Assembly: GCF_004328075.1 (NCBI RefSeq)
Contig: NZ_SJFN01000012.1
Location: 63,720-127,719, forward strand
Direction: 5' to 3'
DNA: 64,000 nucleotides
From: Siculibacillus lacustris
GTDB taxonomy: Bacteria; Pseudomonadota; Alphaproteobacteria; Rhizobiales; Ancalomicrobiaceae
The stretch's first letter is position 1; every line of letters begins with the position of its first letter. Both the position numbers and the translations under genes were made by a program. The notes under the pieces are model-generated. The model had not been told where the DNA came from, searched no databases, and was given only the letters and a program-made list of their open reading frames with translations. Positions 42,781 to 53,015 of this stretch are shown here, one piece after another.

Positions 42781-44196
42781 ATGTCGCACGAGCTTTCCCA
42801 CACCCGTCTCTCCCGCCGCGGCTTCCTCCTGTCGAGCGCCGCCTTCGGCGCGGCGGCCGTCGCCTCGACCTCGATCGTCTCGAAGGCCCTGGCTGCGCCG
42901 CTGAAGCTCGAGAAGGACGTCGTGAAATTGGGCTTCATCAAGCTGACCGACATGGCGCCGCTGGCCATCGCCCAGGAGAAGGGCTTCTTCGAAGACGAAG
43001 GCCTGCAGGTCAGCCTCGAGGCGCAGGCCAATTGGAAGGTCAATCTCGACCGGGTCATCACCGGCGAACTCGACGGAGCCCACATGCTGGCGGGCCAGCC
43101 GATCGGCGCGACCATCGGCTTCGGCACCAAGGCCGACGTGATCACGCCGCTGTCGATGGACCTCAACGGCAATGCGATCACCGTCTCCAACGCCGTCTGG
43201 GCGGAGATGAAGAAGACCATTCCCACCGGGGCCGACGGCAAACCGGTGCATCCGATCTCCGCTTCGGCACTGAAGCCGGTGATCGAGAAGCTCAAGGCCG
43301 AGGGCAAGGCCTTCGCCATGGGCATGGTGTTCCCGGTCTCGACCCACAATTACGAGCTGCGCTACTGGCTCGCCGCCGGCGGCATCCATCCCGGCTTCTA
43401 TGCCCCCGACAACAGCGCCGGCCAGATCCTCGCCGAGGCGCTCCTGTCGGTGACCCCGCCGCCCCAGATGCCCGCCACCATGGAGGCCGGCACGATCATG
43501 GGTTACTGCGTCGGCGAACCGTGGAACCAGGCCGCCGTGTTCAAGGGCATCGGCGTGCCGGTGATCACCGACGACGAAATCTGGAAGAACAACCCGGAAA
43601 AGGTGTTCGGCGTCACCAAGAAGTGGGCCGAGGAGAACCCCAACACCCTCCTCGCCATCGTCAAGGCGATGATCCGCGCCTGCCAGTGGCTCGACGAGGG
43701 ACAGGGCCGGAATCGCGCGGAAGCAGTCAAGATCCTGGCGAAGTCGGACTATGTCGGCGCCGACGAGAAAGTCATCGCCAATTCGATGACCGGCACCTTC
43801 GAATACGAGAAGGGCGACAAGCGCGCGGTTCCCGACTTCAACGTGTTCTTCAAATACTTCGCCACCTATCCCTTCGCCTCCGACGCGGTGTGGTACCTGA
43901 CGCAGATGCGGCGCTGGGGCCAGATTCCGACCGCCCAGACCGACGCCTGGTACGCCGAGACCGCCGCCAAGATCTATCGCGCCGACCTCTACCTGAAGGC
44001 GGCCGAGATGCTGGTGGCCGAGGGCAAGGCCCAGCGGGCCGACTTCCCCCTCGGCTCCGACGGCTACAAGGCGCCCGACGAGGGCTTCATGGACGGCATC
44101 GTCTACGACGGCCGCCGACCCAACGCCTATCTCGCCGCGCTGAAGATCGGTCTCAAGGCGAACCAGACGGTCGCCGGCGGCACGGTCGTCGACTGA
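42781..44196 (+). CDS. nrtA: Nitrate ABC transporter substrate-binding protein
   Basis: 471-residue NrtA/CmpA family receptor. The leader [20 protein letters not shown] is a twin-arginine signal ending near ALAAP, so a folded protein is exported. Mature motifs are [53 protein letters not shown] and [13 protein letters not shown], typical of nitrate/nitrite receptors. GAGGGGTG precedes ATG 42781. It is first in the operon, downstream of the regulated leader. Confidence 0.93.
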   Translation: MSHELSHTRLSRRGFLLSSAAFGAAAVASTSIVSKALAAPLKLEKDVVKLGFIKLTDMAPLAIAQEKGFFEDEGLQVSLEAQANWKVNLDRVITGELDGAHMLAGQPIGATIGFGTKADVITPLSMDLNGNAITVSNAVWAEMKKTIPTGADGKPVHPISASALKPVIEKLKAEGKAFAMGMVFPVSTHNYELRYWLAAGGIHPGFYAPDNSAGQILAEALLSVTPPPQMPATMEAGTIMGYCVGEPWNQAAVFKGIGVPVITDDEIWKNNPEKVFGVTKKWAEENPNTLLAIVKAMIRACQWLDEGQGRNRAEAVKILAKSDYVGADEKVIANSMTGTFEYEKGDKRAVPDFNVFFKYFATYPFASDAVWYLTQMRRWGQIPTAQTDAWYAETAAKIYRADLYLKAAEMLVAEGKAQRADFPLGSDGYKAPDEGFMDGIVYDGRRPNAYLAALKIGLKANQTVAGGTVVD

Positions 44197-44267
44197 GCCG
44201 GCCCGCGTCGTTCGACCCTCCATCCCCAGGCCGCAGCGACTGCGGCGCGATGCAAGGATCCGATCCC

Positions 44268-45362
44268 ATGACGATCGCCTCCGACACGCTCCGGCCCGAC
44301 GCCGAGACCCAAGCCACCCGCGACGCCCGCCGCCGGCGCTGGTTCGCGTGGATCGACGCGGTCGCCAGCTATCTCGCGGTGCTCGGCCTCGGTTTCCTGG
44401 TGCCGATCCTCAAGATGATCGGCGGCGACGACGTCCGCACCCAATCGAAGGAGCTGTGGCGGCAGGCCGGCGTGCCGCTGCTGGCGATCCTGATCTTCCT
44501 CGGCATCTGGTCGGTGCTGGCACCGCGGATCCAGACCTCGCTCGGCGCGATTCCCGGACCCGCCGCGGTGTGGGAACAGGTGGGGGTGCTCGCCGCCGAC
44601 CATGTCGCCGAGCGGGCCAAGGAGAAGGCCTTCTACGAGCGTCAGGAGGCGCGCATCGCCGCGACGCTCGCCGCCGATCCCAAGGCCGAGATCAAGCGCA
44701 AGTCCTACGTCGGCAAGCCGACCTACGTCGACAAGATCCTGACCTCGCTGAAGACCGTCTTCACCGGCTTCCTGTTCGGCACGATCGTCGCCATCCCGCT
44801 CGGCATCCTGTCCGGACTGTCGCCGACGGTGAACGCCGCGATCAATCCGCTGGTCCAGATCTTCAAGCCGGTCAGCCCGCTGGCCTGGCTGCCGCTGGTC
44901 ACCATGATCGTCTCGGCGCTCTACGTCAGCTCCGATCCGCTGTTCGAGAAGTCGTTCCTGGTCTCGGCGATCACCGTCACCCTGTGCTCGCTGTGGCCGA
45001 CGTTGATCAACACTTCGCTCGGCGTCGCCTCGATCGACAAGGACCTGATGAACGTCGCCCGCGTCCTGCGGCTCGGCTGGGCCAAGAAGGTGTTCAAGCT
45101 CGTCCTGCCGTCGTCGCTGCCGCTGATCTTCACCGGCATGCGCCTGTCGCTGGGCGTCGGCTGGATGGTGCTGATCGCCGCGGAAATGCTCGCCCAGAAC
45201 CCCGGGCTCGGCAAGTTCGTGTGGGACGAGTTCCAGAACGGCTCGGCCGCCTCGCTCGCCCGCATCCTGGTCGCGGTGTTCACCATCGGCATCATCGGCT
45301 TCCTGCTCGACCGCGTCATGCTGGCCCTGCAGTCCGCCTTCACCTGGTCCGCTCAGCGCTGA
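44268..45362 (+). CDS. nrtB: Nitrate ABC transporter permease
   Basis: 364-residue inner-membrane permease. It has two N-terminal helices, then a charged stretch of about 60 residues (AKEKAFYERQEARIAATLAA), then a five-helix BPD transport domain with GTIVAIPLGILSGLSP, FKPVSPLAWLPLVTMIVSAL and the coupling loop NVARVLRLGWAKKVFKLVLP. ATG 44268 has AAGGA upstream. The long charged insert before the transport domain is usual in proteobacterial NrtB proteins. Confidence 0.9.
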   Translation: MTIASDTLRPDAETQATRDARRRRWFAWIDAVASYLAVLGLGFLVPILKMIGGDDVRTQSKELWRQAGVPLLAILIFLGIWSVLAPRIQTSLGAIPGPAAVWEQVGVLAADHVAERAKEKAFYERQEARIAATLAADPKAEIKRKSYVGKPTYVDKILTSLKTVFTGFLFGTIVAIPLGILSGLSPTVNAAINPLVQIFKPVSPLAWLPLVTMIVSALYVSSDPLFEKSFLVSAITVTLCSLWPTLINTSLGVASIDKDLMNVARVLRLGWAKKVFKLVLPSSLPLIFTGMRLSLGVGWMVLIAAEMLAQNPGLGKFVWDEFQNGSAASLARILVAVFTIGIIGFLLDRVMLALQSAFTWSAQR

Positions 45363-45373
45363 GGAGAGGCATC

Positions 45374-47119
45374 ATGACCGACCGATCGCCGATCCTGCAG
45401 CTGAGAGCCGTGTCCAAGAGTTACGGCACCGGCGACGACGTCACCCGGGTGCTCGCCGGTATCGATCTCGACATCCGCGAGGGCGAATTCGTCGCCATCC
45501 TCGGCTTCTCCGGGGCGGGCAAGACCACGCTGATCTCGACCCTCGCCGGCCTGACCCGTCCGGATGCCGGCACGGTGACGATGCGCGGGCAACCGGTGAC
45601 CGAGCCGGGGCCGGAGCGCGGGCTGGTATTCCAGTCCTATTCGCTGATGCCCTGGCTCACCGTCCACGGCAACATCGAACTGGCGGTCTCGGCGGTGTTC
45701 CCGAAGGCCACCAGGGCGGAGCGCGAAGCCCGCATCACCCGCTACATCGCCATGGTCGGCCTCGGCCACGCCCGCGACCGTCGGCCGGCAGAGCTCTCCG
45801 GCGGCATGCGCCAGCGCGTCGGCATCGCCCGGGCGTTGGCCATGAGCCCCGACGTGCTGCTGCTCGACGAACCCTTGTCGGCGCTCGATGCGCTGACCCG
45901 CGCCAAGCTCCAGGACGAGATCGAGCGGATCTGGGAGGAGGACAAGAAGACCGTCGTTCTCGTCACCAACGACGTCGACGAGGCGCTGCTGCTCGCCGAC
46001 CGGGTGATCCCACTGACCCTCGGTCCCGGCGCGACGCTGGGCCGGGAGTTCGTGATCGATCTGCCGCGGCCGCGCGATCGCACCGCCGTCAATCACGATC
46101 CGGCCTTCAAGGCGCTGCGCGCCGAGATCACCCAGTATCTGATGGACATGGGCATCGAGCGGGGCTCCGGCGACGACGACGGCCGAAGTCTGCCCGCCGT
46201 GCGCCCGGTGCATTTCCGCGAGGACGTCGCCCGCGCGGTGGCGGAGGCGCGGGAGGCCAGGAAGCATCCCGACCTGCCCAAGGCCTGGGCCGAGGCGGCC
46301 AAGCCGAAGACCGGCATCAACGCGCGCTTCGTCGAGTTCGACGAGGTCAAGAAGATCTATCCGACGCCGAAGGGGCCGCTGACCGTGGTCGACGGCTTCG
46401 ATCTCGACATGAAACGCGGCGAGTTCGTCTCGCTGATCGGCCATTCCGGCTGCGGCAAGTCGACGGTGCTGACCATGGTCGCCGGGCTCACCGACATCTC
46501 GGCCGGCGGCATCGTCCTCGACGGGCGCGAAGTCTGGCAGGCCGGTCCCGACCGCGCCGTGGTGTTCCAGGCGCCGAGCCTGTTCCCCTGGCTGACGGCC
46601 AAGGAGAACGTGCTGCTCGGCTGCGACGAGGTCTATCCGACCGCGTCGCGCGCCGAAAAGCGCGAGGTCGCCGAATATTACCTCGCCCGGGTCGGCCTCG
46701 CCGACAGCCTGGACAAGCCCGCGTCCGACATGTCGAACGGCATGCGCCAACGGGTCGGCATCGCCCGCGCCTTCGCGCTCAGCCCGAAGCTGCTCCTCCT
46801 CGACGAGCCCTTCGGCATGCTCGACAGCCTGACGCGCTGGCAGCTCCAGGAAGTGCTGATGGAGGTTTGGACCCGCACGCAGGTCACCGCGATGTGCGTC
46901 ACCCACGACGTCGACGAGGCGATCCTCCTCGCCGATCGGGTGGTGATGATGACCAACGGGCCCAATGCGCGCATCGGCAAGATCGTCGATATCGACATGC
47001 CCCGCCCGCGCTCGCGAAAAGCCCTGTTGGAACACCCGCGATACTACGAGTACCGCGAGGAAGTACTGAGCTTCCTCGCAGAGTACGAGCACGGCTCTCG
47101 TCCCAAGATGCACGCCTGA
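45374..47119 (+). CDS. Fused double ABC ATPase of the nitrate transporter (NrtC-NrtD type)
   Basis: 581 residues holding two nucleotide-binding domains joined by a charged linker of about 80 residues. First: Walker A GFSGAGKTT, signature ELSGGMRQR, Walker B LLLDEPLSALD. Second: GHSGCGKST, signature variant DMSNGMRQR, LLLDEPFGMLD. Both have the PWLT Q-loop region of nitrate/taurine-type ATPases. The C-terminus (HPRYYEYREEVLSFLAEYEH) matches NrtD. GAGGAGAGG precedes ATG 45374. No receptor domain is fused, unlike cyanobacterial NrtC. Confidence 0.92.
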   Translation: MTDRSPILQLRAVSKSYGTGDDVTRVLAGIDLDIREGEFVAILGFSGAGKTTLISTLAGLTRPDAGTVTMRGQPVTEPGPERGLVFQSYSLMPWLTVHGNIELAVSAVFPKATRAEREARITRYIAMVGLGHARDRRPAELSGGMRQRVGIARALAMSPDVLLLDEPLSALDALTRAKLQDEIERIWEEDKKTVVLVTNDVDEALLLADRVIPLTLGPGATLGREFVIDLPRPRDRTAVNHDPAFKALRAEITQYLMDMGIERGSGDDDGRSLPAVRPVHFREDVARAVAEAREARKHPDLPKAWAEAAKPKTGINARFVEFDEVKKIYPTPKGPLTVVDGFDLDMKRGEFVSLIGHSGCGKSTVLTMVAGLTDISAGGIVLDGREVWQAGPDRAVVFQAPSLFPWLTAKENVLLGCDEVYPTASRAEKREVAEYYLARVGLADSLDKPASDMSNGMRQRVGIARAFALSPKLLLLDEPFGMLDSLTRWQLQEVLMEVWTRTQVTAMCVTHDVDEAILLADRVVMMTNGPNARIGKIVDIDMPRPRSRKALLEHPRYYEYREEVLSFLAEYEHGSRPKMHA

Positions 47120-47130
47120 CGGAGGCTCTC

Positions 47131-49590
47131 ATGAACATCGTTCCCACGCCCGAGAAGCTCGTCGTCATCGGCAACGGCATGGCCGCCGGCCGTACGCTCG
47201 AGGAACTCTTCGCCCGCGCACCGGGGCGCTACGCGGTCACCGTCTTCGGGGCCGAACCGCGGGTGAACTACAACCGCATCATGCTGTCGCCGGTCCTGTC
47301 GGGCGAAAAGGCCTACGAGGACATCATCATCCACGACGACGCGTGGTATGCGGCCAACGGGGTGAGGCTCGAGCGCGGCGCGACGATCGTGGCGATCGAC
47401 CGTGCCGCCCGTACGGTGACCGCGGCGTCGGGCAAGGTCACCCCCTACGACACGCTGATCCTCGCCACCGGGTCCGAACCCTTCGTGATTCCCGTCCCCG
47501 GCAAGGATCTCCCCGGCGTCGTCACCTTCCGCGATCTCGACGACGTCGAGAAGATGCAGGCGGCGGCCGACGCCGGCGGCCACGCGGTGGTGATCGGCGG
47601 CGGCCTCCTCGGTCTCGAGGCGGCGGCCGGGCTGCAGATGAAGGGCATGGGGGTCACCGTCGTCCACCTGATGCCGACCCTGATGGAGCGCCAGCTCGAC
47701 CCCTCCGCCGGCTATCTCCTGCGCCGGGCGATCGAAGTCCGCGGCATCGAAGTGGTCACACAGGCCAATACCAAGGCGATCCTCGGCGAGACCCATGTCA
47801 CCGGCGTCGAACTGGCCGACGGCCGGATCATCGCCGCGACCCTGGTGGTGATGGCGGTCGGCATCCGTCCGGCGACGGCGCTGGCACGAGCCGCCGGGCT
47901 CGCCGTCGAGCGCGGCGTGGTCGTCGACGACGCGATGCGGACCTCCGACCCGTCGGTCTACGCGGTCGGCGAATGCGTGCAGCACCGCGGCGCCTGCTAC
48001 GGTCTGGTCGCGCCGCTCTACGAGATGGGCAAGGTCCTCGCCGCCAATCTCGCCGGCGACGGCGCCGCCTACACCGGCTCGGTCACCGCCACCAAGCTCA
48101 AGGTCACGGGTATCGACCTGTTCTCGGCCGGCGACTTCTCCGAGGGCGACGATCGCGACGAGATCGTGCTGCGCGATCCCGCCCGCGGCGTCTACAAGCG
48201 CCTGGTGCTGAAGGACGACCGCATCGTCGGCGCGGTGCTCTACGGCGAGACCGGCGACGGCTCGTGGTTCTTCGATCTCCTCAAGAAAGAGACCGACGTC
48301 GCGGCGATGCGCGACACCCTGATCTTCGGCCAGGCCTATCAGGGGGGCTCCCCCCTGGACCCTACGGCGGCCGTTGCAGCCTTGCCGGATGATGCGGAAA
48401 TCTGCGGCTGCAACGGCATCTCGAAGGGCACCATCGTCGGGGCGATCACCGCCCAGCGCCTGACCAGCCTGGAGGAGGTGCGCGCCGTGACCAAGGCGTC
48501 CGCCTCCTGCGGCCAGTGTACCGGCAAGGTCGAACAACTGCTCGCGGTCACCCTCGGCGACGCCTTCGCGGGGCCGGCACGCAAGACGATGTGCAAGTGT
48601 ACCGACCTCACCCACGGCGAGGTGCGCGACTTCATTCGCGCCAAGGCGCTCAAGTCGATCCCGGCGGTGATGCAGGAACTCGGTTGGAAGACCTCCTGCG
48701 GCTGCGCCTCGTGCCGGCCGGCGCTCAACTATTATCTCGTCTGCGAATGGCCCGAGGACGAGGTCGACGACAGCCAGTCGCGCTTCATCAACGAGCGCGT
48801 CCACGCCAACATCCAGAAGGACGGCACCTTCTCGGTGGTGCCGCGGATGTGGGGCGGGCTGACCACCCCGGCCGAACTGAAGGCGATCGCCGAGATCGCC
48901 GAGCGCTGGCAGGTGCCGACCGTCAAGATGACCGGCGGCCAGCGCATCGACCTGCTGGGCATCGCCAAGGAGAACCTGCCGGGCGTCTGGAAGGACCTCA
49001 ACGACGCCGGAATGATCTCGGGGGCGGCCTATGCCAAGGGCCTGCGCACGGTGAAGACCTGCGTCGGCAAGGAGTGGTGCCGCTTCGGCACCCAGGATTC
49101 GATGGGCCTCGGCATCAAGCTCGAAAAGCTGATGTGGGGGTCGTGGACCCCGGCCAAGGTCAAGCTCGGGGTTTCCGGTTGTCCGCGCAACTGCTCGGAA
49201 TCGACCATCAAGGACATCGGCGTCATCTGCGTCGATTCCGGCTTCGACCTGCACATCGCCGGCGCCGCCGGTCTGCACGTCCGCGCCACCGACCTGCTCG
49301 GCCATGTCGAGACCGAGGCGGAGGTGCTCGAATACTGCGCCGCGGTCCTGCAGATGTATCGCGAGGATGGCTTCTACCTGGAGCGCATCTACAAGTGGAG
49401 CGCCCGCGTCGGGCTCGACACCATCCGCAGAACGATCATGGCGGACGCCGCCGCCCGCGCCGCCCTGTTCGACCGCTTCCTCACCTCGCAGAAGGCCGCG
49501 CAGGTCGATCCCTGGGGCGAACGCGTCGCCGGCCACGAGGCCCATGAATTCTCCAACCTCACCGTCGTCCCGGCGCTCGCCGCCGAATGA
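47131..49590 (+). CDS. nirB: Assimilatory nitrite reductase large subunit
   Basis: 819-residue NAD(P)H-nitrite reductase, reducing nitrite to ammonium in the cytoplasm. Order: FAD/NAD-binding domains (VVIGNGMAAGRTLEEL, VVIGGGLLGLEAAAG), two BFD-like [2Fe-2S] segments (CGCNGISKGTI...CGQC and CKCTDLTHGEV...CGCASC), then the sirohaem/[4Fe-4S] core with cysteines in CVGKEWC (from 644) and CPRNC (684-688). Length is normal. GGAGG lies seven bases before ATG 47131, 11 bases after the transporter ATPase gene. It needs sirohaem synthase, not encoded in the window. Confidence 0.95.
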   Translation: MNIVPTPEKLVVIGNGMAAGRTLEELFARAPGRYAVTVFGAEPRVNYNRIMLSPVLSGEKAYEDIIIHDDAWYAANGVRLERGATIVAIDRAARTVTAASGKVTPYDTLILATGSEPFVIPVPGKDLPGVVTFRDLDDVEKMQAAADAGGHAVVIGGGLLGLEAAAGLQMKGMGVTVVHLMPTLMERQLDPSAGYLLRRAIEVRGIEVVTQANTKAILGETHVTGVELADGRIIAATLVVMAVGIRPATALARAAGLAVERGVVVDDAMRTSDPSVYAVGECVQHRGACYGLVAPLYEMGKVLAANLAGDGAAYTGSVTATKLKVTGIDLFSAGDFSEGDDRDEIVLRDPARGVYKRLVLKDDRIVGAVLYGETGDGSWFFDLLKKETDVAAMRDTLIFGQAYQGGSPLDPTAAVAALPDDAEICGCNGISKGTIVGAITAQRLTSLEEVRAVTKASASCGQCTGKVEQLLAVTLGDAFAGPARKTMCKCTDLTHGEVRDFIRAKALKSIPAVMQELGWKTSCGCASCRPALNYYLVCEWPEDEVDDSQSRFINERVHANIQKDGTFSVVPRMWGGLTTPAELKAIAEIAERWQVPTVKMTGGQRIDLLGIAKENLPGVWKDLNDAGMISGAAYAKGLRTVKTCVGKEWCRFGTQDSMGLGIKLEKLMWGSWTPAKVKLGVSGCPRNCSESTIKDIGVICVDSGFDLHIAGAAGLHVRATDLLGHVETEAEVLEYCAAVLQMYREDGFYLERIYKWSARVGLDTIRRTIMADAAARAALFDRFLTSQKAAQVDPWGERVAGHEAHEFSNLTVVPALAAE

Positions 49591-49610
49591 CCGAGACAAG
49601 GGATCGCATC

Positions 49611-49949
49611 ATGACCGACGCCCATTGGTACGACATCGGCACGGCGGACGACGTGCCCCGCCGCGGCGCCCGCACCCTGCGCATCGACGGCCGCGAGATC
49701 GCCGTGTTCCGCACCGCCGACGACCACGTCTTCGCGCTGGAGAACCGTTGCCCGCACAAGGGCGGCCCGCTCAGCGAGGGCATCGTCCACGGCCGCAAGG
49801 TCGCCTGCCCGCTGCACAACTGGGTGATCGACCTCGAAGACGGCGAGGCGACCGGCGCCGACCACGGCTGCGCCGAGGCCTTCGCGGTGAAGATCGAAGC
49901 GGGCCGCCTGCGCCTCGCGGTGCCACGGACGCGCGCCGCGGCAGAGTGA
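49611..49949 (+). CDS. nirD: Nitrite reductase small subunit, Rieske type
   Basis: 112-residue NirD. The [2Fe-2S] ligands are visible as CPHKGGPLSEG and CPLHNW in the order C-x-H...C-x2-H. ATG 49611 has AAGGGA upstream; ATG 49587, overlapping the nirB stop, would add eight residues. Partner of NirB in electron transfer to the sirohaem centre. Confidence 0.92.
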   Translation: MTDAHWYDIGTADDVPRRGARTLRIDGREIAVFRTADDHVFALENRCPHKGGPLSEGIVHGRKVACPLHNWVIDLEDGEATGADHGCAEAFAVKIEAGRLRLAVPRTRAAAE

Positions 49950-49999
49950 GGCGGGCGGCGTTCGGGGCTGAAGGAGCGCCGCACGGGACGCGATCCGTC

Positions 50000-50162
50000 G
50001 AGCCCCCCCTCCCTGTCCCTCCCCCTCCAGGGGGGAGGGGACGGTGTGGCGAGGGAGATGCAGACCACCGACGACGAGACGCTGCGAAGCGACCTTCGCA
50101 CGAAGACCATCTCCCCAGGGTCCTCTCCCCCCCGGAGGGGGAGAGACAGAGAGGGGGGGCTC
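50000..50162. repeat. 163-base inverted-repeat element between nirD and nasA
   Basis: Two 29-base arms (50000-50028 and 50134-50162) are inverted copies matching at 27 of 29 positions; they are C-rich on one side and G-rich on the other. Internal smaller hairpins lie next to each arm (near 50012-50041 and 50122-50145). There is no frame with family resemblance inside. It looks like a dispersed palindromic element of the kind common between genes in GC-rich proteobacteria. It may form a processing or attenuation structure in the operon mRNA. Confidence 0.75.
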
Positions 50163-50252
50163 GGGCGGTTCGTCTCGGCGAAACGCCGAAGGGGTCCGCA
50201 GCCTCGCCCCTCACAATACCCCCATCCGTCCGCGCCGCGCCGAGGAGACCCC

Positions 50253-52934
50253 ATGACCGACACCGTCCGCACCGTCCTGACCACCTGCCCCTATTGCGGC
50301 ACCGGCTGCGGCGTGAAGGCCGAGGTCGCCGCGGACGGGGCGGTGACCATCTCGGGTGATCCGGATCATCCGGCGAACTTCGGCCGCCTCTGCGTCAAGG
50401 GCGCGGCGCTCGCCGAGACCCTCGGCCACGACGGTCGCCTGCTCCATCCGGAGATCGCCGGCCGGCGCGTCACCTGGAACGCGGCGCTCGACGCGGTCGC
50501 GTCGCGCTTCGCCGCGACCATCGCCGAGCACGGACCGGACTCGGTCGCCCTCTACGTCTCCGGGCAGATCCTGACCGAGGATTACTATGTCGCCAACAAG
50601 CTGATGAAGGGCTTCGTCGGCTCGGCCAACATCGACACCAATTCCCGCCTGTGCATGGCCTCCTCGGTCGCCGGCCACAAGCGCGCCTTCGGCTCCGACA
50701 CCGTGCCCGGCTGCTACGAGGACCTCGACAGCGCCGATCTGGTGGTGTTGACCGGCTCCAACCTCGCCTGGTGCCACCCGATCCTCTACCAGCGCATCGC
50801 CGCGGCCAAGGCGGCGCGGCCGGCGATGAAAGTGGTCAACATCGATCCGCGCCTCACCGCCACCGACGACATCGCCGATCTCCATCTCGGACTGGAGCCC
50901 GGCTCCGACGTGGCCCTCTTCGCCGGCCTGCTCGCTCACCTCGAAGGCACCGGGCACCGCGACGGCGATTTCGTCGCGGCCCACACGTCGGGCCTCGATG
51001 CGGCCCTCGCCGCCGCCGCGTCCTTCGCCGATCTAGACGCCGTCGCCCGGGCGACCGGCCTCGCGCCCGCCGACATCGCCACCTTCTACGGCTGGTTCGG
51101 CGCGACCGAAAAGACCGTCACGGTCTATTCGCAGGGCGTGAATCAGTCCTCGGCCGGCACCGACAAGGTCAATGCCATCGTCAATTGTCACCTCCTCACC
51201 GGCCGGATCGGACGTGAGGGGATGGGTCCGTTCTCGGTCACCGGACAGCCCAACGCCATGGGGGGGCGCGAGGTCGGCGGGCTGGCCAATCAACTCGCCG
51301 CCCATCTCGAACTCGACGATCCCGCCCACCGCGCACTGGTCCAGGACTTCTGGGGAAGCCCGACCATCGCCGCCACCCCCGGTCACAAGGCCGTCGAGTT
51401 GTTCGAGGCGGTGGCCGACGGGCGGATCAAGGCACTGTGGATCATGGCGACCAACCCGGTCGACAGCCTGCCCGACGCCGACCGGGTTCGTGCGGCGCTT
51501 CGCTCCTGCCCCTTCGTCGTGGTCTCCGACGTGGTGCGCGACACCGACACCACCGCGCTCGCCGATGTGCTGCTGCCGGCCGAGGCCTGGGGCGAGAAGG
51601 ACGGCACCGTCACCAATTCCGAGCGCCGCATCACCCGTCAACGTCGCCTCGTCGCCCCGGCCGGCGAAGCGCGGCCCGATTGGTGGGCCTTGGCGCACGT
51701 GGGCCGGCGGCTCGGCTGGACCTCGGCCTTCGCGTGGGATCGCGCAGCGGCGGTGTTCCGCGAGCACGCCGCCCTCTCCGGTCATCGCCCCGAGATCGTC
51801 CGCGATTTCGACATCTCCGGCTTCGCCGATCTCTCCGACGAGGATTTCGCAACCCTCGCGCCGTTCCAGTGGCCGCGCCGCACCGGTGAGCCGGCGCCCG
51901 ATGGGCCGAAGCGCTTCTTCGCCGACGGCCGCTTCTTCACCCCCGACGGACGCGGCCGCCTCATTGCGACGCATCCCCGCCCGCCGCGCGCGAAGCCCTC
52001 ACCCGAGTTGCCGTTCTGGCTCAACACCGGCCGCGTCCGCGACCAGTGGCACACCATGACCCGCACCGGCCTGGCGCCGAAGCTGACCGGCCACATCGCC
52101 GAACCCTTCGCCGAAATCGCCGATGCCGACGCCGAGCGCCTCGGCATCGCCCCGGCGAGCCTCGTCACCATCGCCAACGGTCGCGCCGCGGTGGTGGTGC
52201 GGGCGCTGGTCACCGATCGCCAGCGCCCCGGCTCGGTGTTCGTGCCGATCCATTGGACCGATCGGGTCGCATCCTCGGCCCGCATCGGCGCACTGATCGC
52301 GCCCGAGACCGATCCGCTCTCCGGTCAGCCCGAGTCCAAGGCCGCGACCGTCGCCGTCCGCCCCTTCGCCGCCGTCTGGTACGGCTTCGCGCTGACGCGG
52401 ACCGTGCCGAAGTCGATCGCCGCGGATTATTGGGCACTCGGCCGGATCGACGGCGGTACGCGGCTCGAACTCGCCGGGCTCGAGGCACCCGACGATTGGT
52501 CGGACTTCGCCGTGAACCTGTTCGGCCCCGACGTCGAACTGGTGCACTTCGCCGACGCCAAGGCAGGGCGGCGGCGGATCGCCGCGGTGCGCGACGGCGC
52601 GGTGGTCGGGCTGCTGCTGGTCGCCCCGACCCCGGTCGAAGCGGCGCGCGATTGGCTGTGCCAGCGCTTTTCCGCTGCGATTCCGGCTGGCGAGGCGGCG
52701 GCGCTGCTCGCCGCCCGCCCGGGTGGTGCGGCCGAGGATCCCGGCCGCCGCGTCTGCACCTGCTACGGCGTCGGCGCCAACCAGATCCGCAAGGCGGCCG
52801 TGCGCGGCTGCCGATCGGTCGCGGCGATCGGCGACCACCTCGCCGCCGGCACCAACTGCGGGTCTTGTCGCCCCGAGATCGCGCGGATCGTCGCTGCCGT
52901 CTGGCCGCCCGAGGCGGCGGTCGCCGCCGAATGA
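50253..52934 (+). CDS. nasA: Assimilatory nitrate reductase catalytic subunit with C-terminal BFD domain
   Basis: 893-residue molybdopterin enzyme reducing nitrate to nitrite in the cytoplasm. N-terminal [4Fe-4S] cysteines are C12, C15, C19 (CPYCGTGC) and C47 (RLCVKG); the probable Mo ligand is Cys134 in SRLCMASSVAGHKRAFG. Cofactor-binding blocks include VYSQGVNQSSAGTDKVNA and GPFSVTGQPNAMGGREVGG. After the C-terminal molydopterin-dinucleotide domain comes a BFD-like [2Fe-2S] domain (CTCYGVGANQIRKA, CGSCRPEI), the electron entry site found in many NasA. ATG 50253 has GAGGAG upstream; the open frame starting at 50046 crosses the repeat and is not coding. Confidence 0.95.
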   Translation: MTDTVRTVLTTCPYCGTGCGVKAEVAADGAVTISGDPDHPANFGRLCVKGAALAETLGHDGRLLHPEIAGRRVTWNAALDAVASRFAATIAEHGPDSVALYVSGQILTEDYYVANKLMKGFVGSANIDTNSRLCMASSVAGHKRAFGSDTVPGCYEDLDSADLVVLTGSNLAWCHPILYQRIAAAKAARPAMKVVNIDPRLTATDDIADLHLGLEPGSDVALFAGLLAHLEGTGHRDGDFVAAHTSGLDAALAAAASFADLDAVARATGLAPADIATFYGWFGATEKTVTVYSQGVNQSSAGTDKVNAIVNCHLLTGRIGREGMGPFSVTGQPNAMGGREVGGLANQLAAHLELDDPAHRALVQDFWGSPTIAATPGHKAVELFEAVADGRIKALWIMATNPVDSLPDADRVRAALRSCPFVVVSDVVRDTDTTALADVLLPAEAWGEKDGTVTNSERRITRQRRLVAPAGEARPDWWALAHVGRRLGWTSAFAWDRAAAVFREHAALSGHRPEIVRDFDISGFADLSDEDFATLAPFQWPRRTGEPAPDGPKRFFADGRFFTPDGRGRLIATHPRPPRAKPSPELPFWLNTGRVRDQWHTMTRTGLAPKLTGHIAEPFAEIADADAERLGIAPASLVTIANGRAAVVVRALVTDRQRPGSVFVPIHWTDRVASSARIGALIAPETDPLSGQPESKAATVAVRPFAAVWYGFALTRTVPKSIAADYWALGRIDGGTRLELAGLEAPDDWSDFAVNLFGPDVELVHFADAKAGRRRIAAVRDGAVVGLLLVAPTPVEAARDWLCQRFSAAIPAGEAAALLAARPGGAAEDPGRRVCTCYGVGANQIRKAAVRGCRSVAAIGDHLAAGTNCGSCRPEIARIVAAVWPPEAAVAAE

Positions 52935-53015
52935 CCCCATCGAGCGCGGGGAGAAAAGGCTTGTCGCGCGCTGCAGCGCTCACCATGATGCACTGCGAGA
53001 CGCGCGAGGCGACCG

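Noticed and set aside
47044..49599. 851-codon minus-strand frame opposite nirB
   Set aside because: Shadow of nirB in another frame; composition is Asp/Gly/His-rich nonsense and nirB motifs are intact on the plus strand.
49950..50252. A coding extension of nasA back to 50046
   Set aside because: The open frame runs through the inverted-repeat element and is low-complexity; NasA family starts and the ribosome site fit ATG 50253.
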